A stretch of 64,000 nucleotides of DNA from Curvularia sp. ZM96 (taxonomy: Eukaryota > Ascomycota > Dothideomycetes > Pleosporales > Pleosporaceae). The notes below the pieces were generated by a model, which did no database searches, was not told the origin of the DNA, and saw only the letters and a program-made list of their open reading frames with translations. The stretch spans positions 868,001 through 932,000 of the forward strand of contig JAJGBQ010000002.1 of the NCBI GenBank assembly GCA_022457065.1, read 5' to 3'. This document shows, in pieces, positions 44,008-54,120 of this stretch (position 1 is its first letter; every line of letters begins with the position of its first letter). The position numbers were made by a program, and so were the translations under genes.

Positions 44008-45644
44008 ATGAGGTGGTTACTTTCTTTTACCGTCGCCTTCGTCTGGTCGGTGGTCGTCCAGGCCAAGAGCTTTACTGGCAGCCGGTTGCTGGTTGTGCTC
44101 GAGGAGCAGACGGAGCGGGAGAAGTATAGTGTGTTTCTTGAGGACTTGACGTGTAAGTTGATTCATTCTGTCAATTGCAGCTGGCTGGGGAATGCATTAG
44201 TTGTACAGATACCCGCCATTGAATTGTTCCACGCGCTGGTCGCGGACATGTGAAGCTGGGGAACTTGCAACTTGGCCTTATACGAGCGACCAGCGCTCAA
44301 TCAAACATTGTCGCATGTAATAGCGCTGACATGGCCACGCAGCACGAGGATTCACCACAACCGTCGAATCGCCAAAGGAGAGCAAACTCACACTACTGAA
44401 GCACGGCGAACGAGCATTTGACCATGTTCTCCTCCTACCGGGCAAGTCCAAAGGCCTCGGCCCTGCCCTCACTCCGAACAACCTCCTCGAATTTATGAAA
44501 AAGGATGGAAATGTCCTTGTTGCCCTCTCGAGCGAACACCCTATTCCCACGGCCGTCCAATCGATGCTACTCGAAGTCGATATCAGTGTACCCAACGATA
44601 AGGGAGCATTGGTCGTTGACCACTTCAACTACGATTCACTGTCCGCAGACGAGAAGCACGATGTCCTTCTTCTTCCATTCCCGAAAGCGCTCAGGCCCGA
44701 CGTTAAGAACTACTTTGCTGGCGAAGGATACATTGCAGTCCCGCGCGCCGTTGGCCAGACTCTTGGAAATGAGTCCCCGCTCACTTCGCCCATCCTCCGT
44801 GCACCCAGCACCGCATACAGCTACAACCCCAAGGACGAAGCCGAGGCATCCGAAGACCCTTTCGCGGTCGGCGGTCAGCTGAACTTGGTCTCCGCCATGC
44901 AGGCAAACAATGCTGCCCGCTTGGTTGTTGTTGGTTCTGCTGAGATGCTCCAGAACAAGTGGTTTGCAGAGAAGGCGAAGCTTGGTGACAAGTCTATCAC
45001 TACTGGAAACCGTGAATTTGCCCAGAAGCTGTCAGCCTGGGCTTTCAAGGAGACAGGTGTGCTCAAGGTTGGCAAGCTCATCCACTACCAGGACGAAGGT
45101 GCGAGCAAGAAATTGAACACTAGCTCTGCTGTCCCAGAGAACAACCCCAGCATTTACCGTATCAAGACCGATGTCGTAAGTGACCTGTTATTTCACATCC
45201 TATATGAAGCTAACTTGACAATAGCACTTCCAAATCGAGATCTCCGAATACAACAACGACCATCTTACTCCTTTCGTCCTTCCTCCTAACGACAATATTC
45301 AGCTCGAGTTCAGCATGCTTTCGCCTTTCCACCGCCTCAATCTGTCCCCAATTGCGCAAACCGAAAACGCTACCATCTTCGGTACCGGATTCAAGACACC
45401 TGACCAGCACGGAATCTTCAACTTCCGTGTTAACTACCGCCGTCCATTCGTTACCAACATTGATGAGAAGAGACAGGTCACCGTCAGGCACTTTGCACAC
45501 GATGAATACCCAAGGAGTTTCCAGATTAGCGGTGCGTGGGTGTGGATTGGCGGTATCTGGGTCACCGTTCTCGGATGGCTCGCATTTATTGCTGTCTGGC
45601 TGTACAGTGCGCCTACTGAGAAGAGCACCAAGAAGACGCAGTAG
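44008..45644 (+). CDS. WBP1: Oligosaccharyltransferase 48-kDa subunit (OST48/Wbp1)
   Basis: Essential subunit of the ER complex that transfers the lipid-linked glycan to Asn in N-glycosylation. Exons 44008-44152, 44343-45175 and 45225-45644 give 465 aa; the first intron is 190 bp, the longest in the window. The signal peptide (MRWLLSFTVAFVWSVVVQA) leads into the luminal domain (RLLVVLEEQTEREKYSVFLEDL, then SRGFTTTVES across intron 1; DHVLLLPGKSKGLGP; GNVLVALSSEHP). One membrane helix lies near the end (WVWIGGIWVTVLGWLAFIAV), and the short cytosolic tail finishes KKTQ, a KKXX ER-retrieval signal as expected for this subunit. Luminal part and topology agree with yeast Wbp1. It is divergent from nuo9.5 and convergent with the glutathione transferase gene. 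Confidence 0.96.
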
Positions 45645-45897
45645 ATGGATTTTGTTCGGTGGTAGCAGCTGCAAAAAGGAAGGATTCGCTGTTGTAGCGC
45701 CATATTGAAGCTAGAACATCGTTTGGCGACGCGCGATATGTACATTATGGAAACCAGGGCATTGGAATGACCCAAAATTTAGATCGCAATGATATCTTTG
45801 ACGCTATCATCATCCTGCTGTTTTTCTCATGGTCTGCCTTGACATGTTCACGTCTCCTCATGGCCAAATAGCATCACCCCGTCTCACAATTGCACCA

Positions 45898-47194
45898 CTA
45901 CAACTTACTCTGTGCTTCCAGCGTACTTTGTACCTCTAGTACCCGTGGGTGCGCAACTTTGCCCAGCCTCAATTTACTCCAATCCTCTTCGTATCCCTCT
46001 TCTACATCTGGGTACGGCCCTAGGGGAGTAATGGCTAGCGGGTTAATGTCGCTATGACTTTTCGTGTACTATTTGCGCGCGTCTCTTGTCAGCAAAAGTC
46101 TCTTGCACTCATTTAGACCAGCAATCCAACACTCTTCCCCGTCTCTCTACTAACCTGCAGGATCCAGAAGAAGGGTAGAAAGAAGACCTTCACAAACAGA
46201 AAAAAATCAATCAACTTACATTCTCCTTGATATGCCTGAAATCCGTACTCTCCCTGAACGCCTTCACATTCCAATACAACCCCTTGAGCCAATTGTTCAG
46301 CACAGGGTAATCGTGTCGAATCGACCCCAGATTCGTTTTGAAGTGCTGCGCGTACACCGTGTCGAAGCGGACAATTGTCGGGAAAGCAAAGATATCCAGT
46401 TCTGTCAACTGGGAGCCCATGATGTACGGGCCGCCGTTCGCATGGAGCAAGGCCTCGAGGCGATTCAAGGCAGCGAAGAGAGGGACAACGTGTGTTTCGT
46501 AGTCTTGCTGGGTCCGCGCGAACCCTGCTTTGTACACGCCGTTACAGATGAGGTCTGTGAGCCAGGACTTTACGCTGTCGATTTTCTCGCGCTGAGAGAT
46601 GGGATATAGGTCGAGACTTCCTTTTGGGTCTGGAGATCCGGTCAAGGAAGTGAAGGCGTGTGGGAGCCATTTTACCATTTCGGCACTTTCGTTGCAGACG
46701 ATGCGGTTGGTTTTCTTGTCCCAGATTAGAGGAACGCTGTACTTGCCTTTGTAGGCGGGGTCGTCGCGGAAGTATATCTGGTGCATGAATTGACTGTTGA
46801 ACAGATGATCCGGAGTACTACCTGGGTAGGTGGCGTCGAAGCGCCAGCCGGGTTCGCCTTTGGGATAGGGCTTGACTATGGAGATGGGGAGGTAGGATTC
46901 CAGGTTCATGAGATGCCGGATTGAGTTGGGCCGGTGGGCGTAAGGGCAGAAGAGTCCTGTTTTGGCTATCGGTTAGACAAGAAAGGATGCAAAAGGAGGT
47001 CCAGAGTTGGAGATTGAGGGTTTATTTGATAGTATCATGAATGTTACAATAGCAAGAAGCTACAGAGGGTGTCGACTAAGCTTACCAATGTAAAGATGGT
47101 ACCTGTCTTTTTCTGGAGGAAATTCTCCGCCCTCTTGGATCACACCGTGCCAGCCGTCGTCGGTTCCATATTTGTGAACTGCGGGGTTGGACAT
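45898..47194 (-). CDS. ECM4: Ecm4/omega-class glutathione transferase
   Basis: Exons 47194-47086, 46956-46220 and 46068-45898 give 338 aa. The catalytic cysteine lies in the thioredoxin-fold motif LFCPYAHR (Cys40), formed right after junction 1; yeast Ecm4/Gto2 has CPWAHR. Then follow the G-site region (YSVPLIWDKKTNRIVCNESAEM) and the helical C-terminal domain with QLTELDIFAFPTIVRFDTVY. Without the third exon the protein would stop at KENVS; splicing at GTAAGT into 46068 restores HIKENYTKSHSDINPLAITPLGP, the tail shared by this family. Members act as glutathionyl-hydroquinone reductases or thiol transferases in redox and detoxification. Intron 2 (151 bp) contains an internal CAG/GTTAGT pair at 46157-46149. 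The last ~35 residues are lineage-specific. Confidence 0.93.
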
Positions 47195-47537
47195 GATGAA
47201 CGGAGTTGGTCGCTAGCAGTTGTGTACGGAGTGTGAGTGCGATGCTTGAATTTCATTAACTAAGGAACTTGTAGATAGTGGCTGAGTACTTTTAAGATTT
47301 GACCTAGTTCCTAGTGCGTTCGAAAGCAAGGCTTGGTACTGTCATGGACCGATGATGTTGAAGATGTGTTGTGGAGCCCCGCGTTACTTAGGTACTTACT
47401 AGCTTAGGTAGGACAACACTACCGAGATGAGCCCGAGTTTCACTATATTTGGATCTGTATGCTTGACGAAAAGTTGATTGTTTTCTACTTGGTATGCTTA
47501 TGCAACCATTATTGGATACGCTCAGGGTTTGATGAAA
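47195..47537. other. Intergenic
   Basis: Upstream of the glutathione transferase gene (-) and downstream of the CDF gene (-). Nothing specific is visible. Confidence 0.5.
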
Positions 47538-48742
47538 CTAATTACAACACTTCAACTCTTCGCAGAGCGTCCCGCACGGAAGGCCACACTTTTCTGCGCT
47601 TATCTGCACCTCGCTCCTAGCCTCTGTGGTGACTGCTGAATCTGCTTCCTCAGGTGCATCTCTACTCTCCCCAGATGAGGCGAGCTCCGGCTGGATCGTC
47701 GCAGAGTGTATGCCATATGCGTGTAGGCATTCAGAAATGATTTTCGCTTTCTGCATAAAACTCGCAATGTCAGGACCACTGACCCTGATATGTGCTGATG
47801 CAACTGATTTCTTCTGATCTAGGCCCCAAACATGTAGCTCGTGCACACTCAGGACGCCAGGAATGGCTTCAAGATCGTGCTTGATATCTTCAATCTTGAC
47901 ACCTGCCGGAGAAGACTGCAGGAGGATCTTGCCGCTACGCTTCGTGAGAGGGATCGCGGAGGCAAAGATCATGATTGCTATCCACATGCTGACTGCCGGG
48001 TCTGCGTAGAAGCGGCTGGGTGACTTGACGAACCAGATGATTAGAGCTGAGATGATGACCCCAATGTTGTTGATAGCATCGCCAATGACGTGTATGAGAA
48101 CGGCGAAGATGCCCAGATCTCTTTGATTTTTCTTAGGTTTTGCGATTATATGAAGGTGATTAACGTGTATCGAGGTGGATGAAACGGATTCCTCATCGTT
48201 GCTGTGGCTATGGCTGTGCCCGTGACCGTGACCATGATCATGATCATGCTCATGGAGAAACAGGGCGCTGATAATGTTAAGAAACAACCCAACACCGCCT
48301 ATAATCAAGACCAGCTTGGGGTTGTCAACGTGCTCAACTGAAATGAAGCGCTCGATAGATTGCAGGGCGATGCTAAGTCCTAGGGCAAGTAGAAAGGCGC
48401 CGTTGAAGAAAGCACCGAGCAATTGGGCACGCGCCCAGCCAAATGTAAGGTCCGCAGGTGATGTCTTGCGTTCTGTGACTTGGACAGCTACCAAGGCTAT
48501 AATAAAGCCGATCAGGTCGTTGAGCTACAGAGGGTTAGAAGTTATGTGGAAAGTGAAGGACGGAAACTTAATGCACTTTGCGGAGTCTGCAACTAAGACC
48601 CGGTAGAACTTACGTAGTGAAAAGCATCGGCAACAAGGGCTAAGGAACCTGTGTAAAAGCCGACAGAGATCTCGGCCACAAAAAAGGAAAAGGAGATTCC
48701 GATGACTGCTCGGAGGCGCGTCTTTCGACTGATGTGGAACAT
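47538..48742 (-). CDS. CDF zinc transporter, Zrc1/Cot1-like
   Basis: Moves Zn2+ (and possibly Co2+) from the cytosol, usually into the vacuole, by proton exchange. Exons 48742-48614 and 48524-47538 (89-bp intron) encode 371 aa. The ATG at 48742 starts directly before TM1, as in Zrc1; the frame continues upstream without a family match. Six membrane helices are readable. The tetrahedral metal site is visible as HxxxD in TM2 (His42, Asp46; ADAFHYLND spans the splice site) and in TM5 (HVIGDAINNIG). Between TM4 and TM5 is a His-rich loop (HEHDHDHGHGHGHSHSHS), the zinc sensor/chelator region. A C-terminal cytosolic domain (HDLEAIPGVLSVHELHVWGL) has the usual ferredoxin-like fold, and the extreme tail CGLPCGTLCEELKCCN carries five cysteines, an extra potential metal site. 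Confidence 0.95.
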
Positions 48743-49386
48743 AGTGATGAAGGAAGATTGTAGTTGAAGGCTAGAAACAGACAGAGAAGAAGTTCCTCGA
48801 CGGGAAAGGCAATAGAGACAGATATAGGTAAAGGAAAGAAGGGGTGGGCCTATCCAAACAGAACCTCTCGGTACCGTATTCAAGAAAGAGCCAGGGATGG
48901 TCGTTGATTACGCGTTGAATGAGGGACATGGACAACACATGGCTCGCAAGATATACAACTCGTTGCCGACGGTGATGTCAAACTCGGTGACAGATCGAAT
49001 GGTTGCGCCGGTGAGAGCCGCGACGCGGCTGCAACCCGCTCGAACTTGCGACAACGGATAGTCATCGCTTCAAGCCACCATTGCAGCAGTAACGTGACGC
49101 AACAAGAGCAGTTTGCCACGGCGTATCAGAAGCAAGGCATTGTTTGTGAGGATGACCCGTAACACAGGCTGAAAGAAATGGATTGGTCTTCACATGATAG
49201 CGCGGCTGGCTAGCTGCATGCATGCTAGCGTCGGGAGCGCAATCACCGCCTTTGCCTCACACCGGCCTGGACCCTCCCCGCTGCCGCAAAATATCTCGCA
49301 GCGACAAGTCAGCCTTCACTCAGGCAATCTTCCACCTTTGGTGCTCACACAATCAGCCATTAATCTACCAGTCAGCACACTCCAAG
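48743..49386. other. Divergent promoter region
   Basis: Between the starts of the CDF gene (-) and the small zinc-binding gene (+). It contains pyrimidine-rich leader sequence for both. No RNA gene or repeat is seen. Confidence 0.5.
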
Positions 49387-49761
49387 ATGGGTAACGGAGC
49401 CAAGTACGCGACTACCTCGATAGGCCGTCAACAGAAGGGCAGTCACTGATCAAACAACAGGGCACAGCAGAAGCGCGACCGCAAGGGCGATTCAGGCCCG
49501 AAAGAGGCCAAGAGTCAACTCAAGGCTGTATGTACACCACAATGCTTTGTGCTCTGCGCCTGCTGTTATAGGCTCCTTTTGTCGCAAGCCAAGCTGCTAA
49601 CGTGCTGTCAGAACGCAGCCGCCCAAACCATCAAGTGCAAAACCTGCTTCCAGACCTTCCAGGGCACCACCAGTCGCAAGATGCTGACCGACCACGCCTC
49701 CAACAAGCACAGCAAGGACTTTGCCGACTGCTTCAATGCTGATGAGGGTGTTGTGAAATAA
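49387..49761 (+). CDS. Small zinc-binding protein (DUF1909/At2g23090-like)
   Basis: Exons 49387-49403, 49461-49527 and 49612-49761 give 77 aa. The first exon is only 17 nt (MGNGAK, codon split AA+G), so a frame-only search would miss the gene start. The N-terminal part MGNGAKAQQKRDRKGDSG matches the 4F5/SERF-like basic leader of this family; the C-terminal part has a C2H2 finger: Cys-x2-Cys in IKCKTCFQTF, and two histidines in LTDHASNKHSKDFADCF. Homologues (plant At2g23090, animal ZNF706-type) are short, nuclear or cytosolic proteins of unclear function. Introns are 57 and 84 bp. The whole gene fits in 375 bp, and frame, length and motif all agree with the family. Confidence 0.93.
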
Positions 49762-50675
49762 GCCCCACGCATTCCAGCCGAACGAAGGGACTCATGAGTG
49801 TTCGAGAGCGCTCAAACGAATTCTACCATTTATGCGAGCATGAGATACCATAAGCGAGGAGTGAGGAGTTGACAAAGGGGATGAGCATCTGTAGCGACAC
49901 AAGTGAACTTATTGCATAGGCGTAGGGTGTGGAATTCAACAAACTTTGACTTTTGACTACTGCCTGTGGTTCTGAGAATGCGCCATTCGTCACCAATCAC
50001 TCTCTTTTCCTTTGTAACCGACTATTCTGGGTTGGAAGATCAGTAGTGCTGGCGCGAGAGAATCGTGATGAAGCCCGGAACTGTGGTTCAAGAAGAAGAC
50101 AGGTCAAACATCCTCTATTGGGAGGCAATTCACTGCCATGGGAGGGTGGAAAACCAGCCAAATTGAAGAAGGCTACAAAAACGACTCGTCGCACCTAGGC
50201 AACACGAGACGCAACCCTCACCTCTCGACTTGGGAAGAACATGAGTAATTGCGCGTGTCAGAGCGTAAGATTTCTTGAATAGTTGAGACTAGTTGTTGAC
50301 CATTAATTCGTGGAACGGTCTAGCAAAGTTATCGACAGGTAAGACTCGAACTGAAGTCATGCTTGAAACCAAGAAATTTCATGTATAGCTAAGAAGAAGA
50401 CTAACCCAGCAAGATCTTATTTGTGAAGTTTCTCTAGACTCGACTATAGGCTCAAAGTACATGTGCGACGTATCCGTTCGGCAGATGTTAACCCGCCGTC
50501 AATGCCCCGCTTCACCCCACTACCGGAAGAAGATTTTCGACACAACACACTAGCATCCACTCCTCATGGCAACCCTCATTGCAGTCTATTGCTCAGGGAT
50601 GCTTGCATGTACTTTGTATTATTACACGTACTTGTTTTTGTAGCGGCGGAAAGTTTTCATCAATCAACACAAACC
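49762..50675. other. Intergenic upstream of tRNA-Phe
   Basis: About 0.9 kb without a supported gene. It holds the 3' UTR of the small zinc-binding gene. Nothing else is recognised. Confidence 0.5.
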
Positions 50676-50762
50676 GTCTCCTTAGCTCAATTGGGAGAGC
50701 GCCAGACTGAAGTCTTCGGTCATTAAATCTGGAGGTATCGTGTTCGATCCACGAAGGGGACA
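50676..50762 (+). tRNA. tRNA-Phe(GAA) with a 14-nt intron
   Basis: The cloverleaf folds completely: acceptor GTCTCCT with AGGGGAC (one U-G pair), D arm GCTC-AATTGGGA-GAGC, anticodon stem CCAGA with TCTGG, T arm TCGTG-TTCGATC-CACGA, discriminator A. The loop reads CTGAAG then A once the intron 50713-50726 (TCTTCGGTCATTAA) is removed, placing it one base 3' of the anticodon GAA, the standard position for nuclear tRNA introns. The mature length is 73 nt before CCA addition. The T arm TTCGATC and D arm also serve as the Pol III B and A boxes. Confidence 0.97.
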
Positions 50763-51138
50763 TCGTGCCTGAGCTTGCTCAGGGTTCTTCGAACTATTCT
50801 TTTTGTCGGTCTGGGGGCTATGCTGAGTGGCAATGGACTTCTGCTTTGCAGGTTCCGCTCCTTTTTTTCTTGCTTCACGATCATGGTCCTCTGAATAGCT
50901 ATGAAATGCTTAGTTGTGTAACATGTCCAACCAGAATATCAATTTGGATATGGAACATTAGAAGCAGTCGAGTTGGTCACACTAGCATTCGCGCTTCCGT
51001 GCGTCCGCATGAGTACCTGCATGTCGTGCATGCAATACATAGTGGTATATAACTACAAAGTTCCAGGTCGCTCTATCGTATCTATTTATCCTCCGCGTAA
51101 TTTTGGCTGATCCAATGTCACATCTTATGCGCCATCAA
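50763..51138. other. Intergenic
   Basis: Downstream of tRNA-Phe and of the RING-like gene's 3' end. A CTTTTTTTTCTT tract near 50858-50870 is rather far for the tRNA terminator; TCTTTTTG at 50798-50806 is closer. Confidence 0.4.
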
Positions 51139-52000
51139 TCATATCGCCAACCTGTTGTTTCCGACCCATCCATGCCACACTCCACCAATCTCCTTCGCAA
51201 TGTCTTCTGCAGTCCGACCGTTTATGTCCTTTAGGCTTCTGATGTCGACCTTGTCTTCCGTCAAGCCTCGCATAATACCCATAGACTCTGCTTCCTGGAA
51301 TACCTCTGGCGGGAAGTCGAGCAGGGGATAATTGCTTGCTAAAAGTAGTAGCAACCAGGCTACTTCTCTGCTCTGCGCATGCACCGCTGCGTGAAGACCT
51401 GACTGCATATCGCCAATTGGGTCCTGGTATCTCAATACCCGGTCAATACCAGTTTCCTTCCCGGGGTCATCCGTGGTGCTCATTTCTACATCGCCTTGTT
51501 CGTCCTCCTCATCATCGTCCGAACTGTCGTCCAGCAGCAACTCAATGATGGCCTTATAATCTCCTGCACGACAGAACTCGAGGAATGCGCGCGCCTTGCG
51601 ATCTTCGGGATAGGCCTTCAGGTAAGACTCTTCTACGAGCAAAGGAAGAATATCGAGGTTTTCCTGGACGCCTCCTTCGTTGTTGAGCCTGCAGAGAACC
51701 TTTTGCGTGCCGTCTTCGGTGATAGAAATTTCTTTTGAGCAATTGGGGCACGAGGTTATTTCGTAGGCGGATAGCAAGCAATCCCTGGAATTTTTCAGGT
51801 AAGCAGTCGTATATAGACTCCAAGTTGTCGACTTACCAGTGGAAGTGGCATCCGCAGGACAATTGGACATCGTCTGGGTACGTTTCTGGCGCTGCTGCAG
51901 GTGCTTTGCCAGATGATGACGCCTCGCCTTCGTATTCTTCCTCTTCGTCGCGCTCGACCTCGACCTCAAGAGGTTTTTCGCAAACTACACAGCCTGACAT
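51139..52000 (-). CDS. RING-like protein with ankyrin-type C-terminal part (269 aa)
   Basis: Exons 52000-51837 and 51784-51139 (52-bp intron). The N-terminal zinc ligands are CVVC (Cys4, Cys7), then an acidic Ser/Ala-rich loop, then CGCHFHWDC (Cys49 to Cys57, completed across the splice site) and SCPNC, a RING-type order with an enlarged first loop. The middle has an acidic stretch (DDSSDDDEEDEQGDVEM), and the C-terminal part contains helix pairs reminiscent of ankyrin repeats (GDYKAIIELLLDD; QSGLHAAVHAQSREVAWLLLLLA; DINGRTAEDIAKE). A RING plus ankyrin layout suggests a ubiquitin ligase or scaffold, but the zinc-site spacing is not textbook, so function stays open. Its promoter is the 216-bp gap to the end of the next minus-strand gene. 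Confidence 0.83.
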
Positions 52001-52216
52001 TTTTGTGGATTTGGTATGGAATTTGAGATATACAAGAGTTGGTGAAATGTTCGGCGGGGTATTAGCGGGGCTTGAACTTTTTGTCGCTAGAGGCGAAAGA
52101 TTGTGTTCACGCGTCACGCGTCTCAATGCAGACACACGTCATTGCCAGGAACAGCAGCAGCTGCGACCTCGCTCGCTGAAAGATGCAATATTATTTCTAC
52201 CTTATACGATGTATAG

Positions 52217-53104
52217 TTACGAAACCTTGGCGTGGCTAGCCTTCTTCCACAACGATACCGGTCCCTTCGGGCATTCTTCGTCCTTGTCGTCTACTGTGTA
52301 CAAATTGGATTTGCCATCAACACATCTCCTGAGTGTATCGCCTACAGCAACGATACCATCACCTAGCCGCAGAATCAGCTCTTTTGCGCTCATCTGATTC
52401 TTTCTGGGATCGAGGCGGTCCTCGAAATTCGTCCTAGGCCCTTCCAACCGACAAACCATGGCTACATCGGCGTGTGTTGCGGGGAAAACGCCCCGGTCGC
52501 CATACGATGACCACTGTCCTTCTGAGTCGTTTCGCATCTTTTCTGCTTCCAAGTCCCGGTACCGTTGCACGATCCTCTCGATCCTTCTCTTGTTCTTGTT
52601 GCTTCTTGCTTGCGCAAAATAGTCGCTGTACAATCTGCTCCAGTCTACCAGCAAAACTCCATCTTCGGCATTCCAGTACCAGATGGCCTGATAAGACAGC
52701 TTAAACGGCCAATATGATCCAACACTGGCCGTGGCGTGACATTGAGGGGATGCTGTAGGAAAGAGTCGTGACCAGCATCCACTCGACCGCCGATTCCGTG
52801 GCCAGGCGCCGGCTATTGGAGCTTCCTGTCCAACTGAAAATACGGCCACGGCCGAGTTGTCCGACAGAACGCGATTGAATTCAAGATGGTAATTGCCATT
52901 GGGGGAACCAAGATCAGATGTGATTGCGGTATGCGGCAAGTAGCACATGGGATAGCCATAGATGGACGTCGGTCTTGTCTTGCAAACATGTATGCGGCCA
53001 CCAGTCTCCGATACGATGTGTTGGCAAGTATTACAGAAGACGCTGGGGAGATGTGCGAGCGATTTCTCAAAATCAAATCTTCCTAGAAATGATGTGGACG
53101 GCAT
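52217..53104 (-). CDS. Hypothetical protein, 295 aa
   Basis: A single-exon frame starting at an ATG (53104). No signal peptide, membrane helix or known domain is visible. The N terminus has FCNTCQHIVSETGGRIHVC, a possible zinc ligand set (CxxC...HxC); the middle is Trp/Ser-rich (SYWPFKLSYQAIWYWNAEDG), and a basic helical segment follows (QARSNKNKRRIERIVQRYRD). C-terminally, LILRLGDGIVAVGDTLRRCVDGKS reads like a folded beta segment. I do not recognise the family. Coding is supported by the length of the frame and non-random composition only. It lies 216 bp downstream of the RING-like gene's start on the same strand. Confidence 0.65.
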   Translation of the reverse strand: MPSTSFLGRFDFEKSLAHLPSVFCNTCQHIVSETGGRIHVCKTRPTSIYGYPMCYLPHTAITSDLGSPNGNYHLEFNRVLSDNSAVAVFSVGQEAPIAGAWPRNRRSSGCWSRLFPTASPQCHATASVGSYWPFKLSYQAIWYWNAEDGVLLVDWSRLYSDYFAQARSNKNKRRIERIVQRYRDLEAEKMRNDSEGQWSSYGDRGVFPATHADVAMVCRLEGPRTNFEDRLDPRKNQMSAKELILRLGDGIVAVGDTLRRCVDGKSNLYTVDDKDEECPKGPVSLWKKASHAKVS

Positions 53105-54120
53105 GCTGGTAACGAGTTGAGTGGCAGCTGCAGACCTGAGACACTGATGCTATTTAGAATTTCTCAAAAGCAGTGCGTCCCGACTATGTCTCGACTACAG
53201 TCGGAAAAAGGTGGCCGGTTATGCGGGGTTTTGCTTGCTTGCTTCTGATGGCTACCAAAGAATACCTTCGCCACAGCGATCAAGAGGCTGTGCTGTTTTA
53301 GGTTTTGCCAAGTGTGTGTAAGATCATCCTCCCCCAAGGCGCCATGGACTGACGTGGCTATCGAATCTGTCTAGGCTCGGTTCTATGATCAACATGGGAA
53401 ACTGGCACGGGTAATTCCAGGAAGAAGTAAGAATTGGCTGCTTTTGTGAGCTCATGTCCACCTGTGACCTTTTGTGGGCACAGTTGTCCAAAAAGCAAGT
53501 ATGAGCTTCGAGGCGGCTCCTGTTCCGACTCTATGCCATTCGTTGATCGAAGAAAAAAGAAGCTTTATGTACCGCAGTACGTATGTACGTGTGTATCTGG
53601 GGACGAGCACTACACCTCTACGAATTCGGCAAAGCACAGATCGTGTGTAAGAGCCACAGATGGGTAATACCGCATTATTCAGTGTTTTACTTTTTGGGCA
53701 AGGGCCAATCAACAATCGAGCGCATCAAGAAATCAAGAAAATTAGGCCGTAAAAATTATGCTATGTAGTCTAAGAAATGCCAACTCACGATCATCACCGT
53801 CTTTCCATATGATCTCATATCTAAGCAGTGCGATCAAATGCTGATGGGCGCCTACGCACTAGCAAATCGACCGTGATAGGTGCCCGCGCACTTGTGAGAA
53901 AAACGTCATATACATGCATGCTTGTCAACAAACCTTGCATGACCCAACAATGAATTAATGACGAAACCCTCATAAACCATAGACATTTAGAAAATCTAGC
54001 AACGCTGGTGTCGATACGATACCGACTTAACCTCCTGGACATCTGGCCTCTGTGCTTTGGCGAAAAGCTGTAGTTTGATGCCTGAGAAGTCGATCGCGAC
54101 AAGTCAGTATCTGCCTAGCT
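53105..54120. other. Intergenic
   Basis: About 1 kb between the start of the 295-aa gene and the 3' end of the next minus-strand gene. No gene, repeat or RNA is recognised. Confidence 0.5.

Noticed and set aside
46211..46219. Stop at 46211 as the end of the Ecm4-like protein (KENVS-stop)
   Set aside because: The stop lies inside a GTAAGT donor; splicing to 46068 restores the family's conserved C-terminal HIKENYTKSH...INP tail.
50338..50365. T-loop-like TTCGAGT on the minus strand, possible tRNA
   Set aside because: Flanking bases do not form a T stem and no cloverleaf can be completed.
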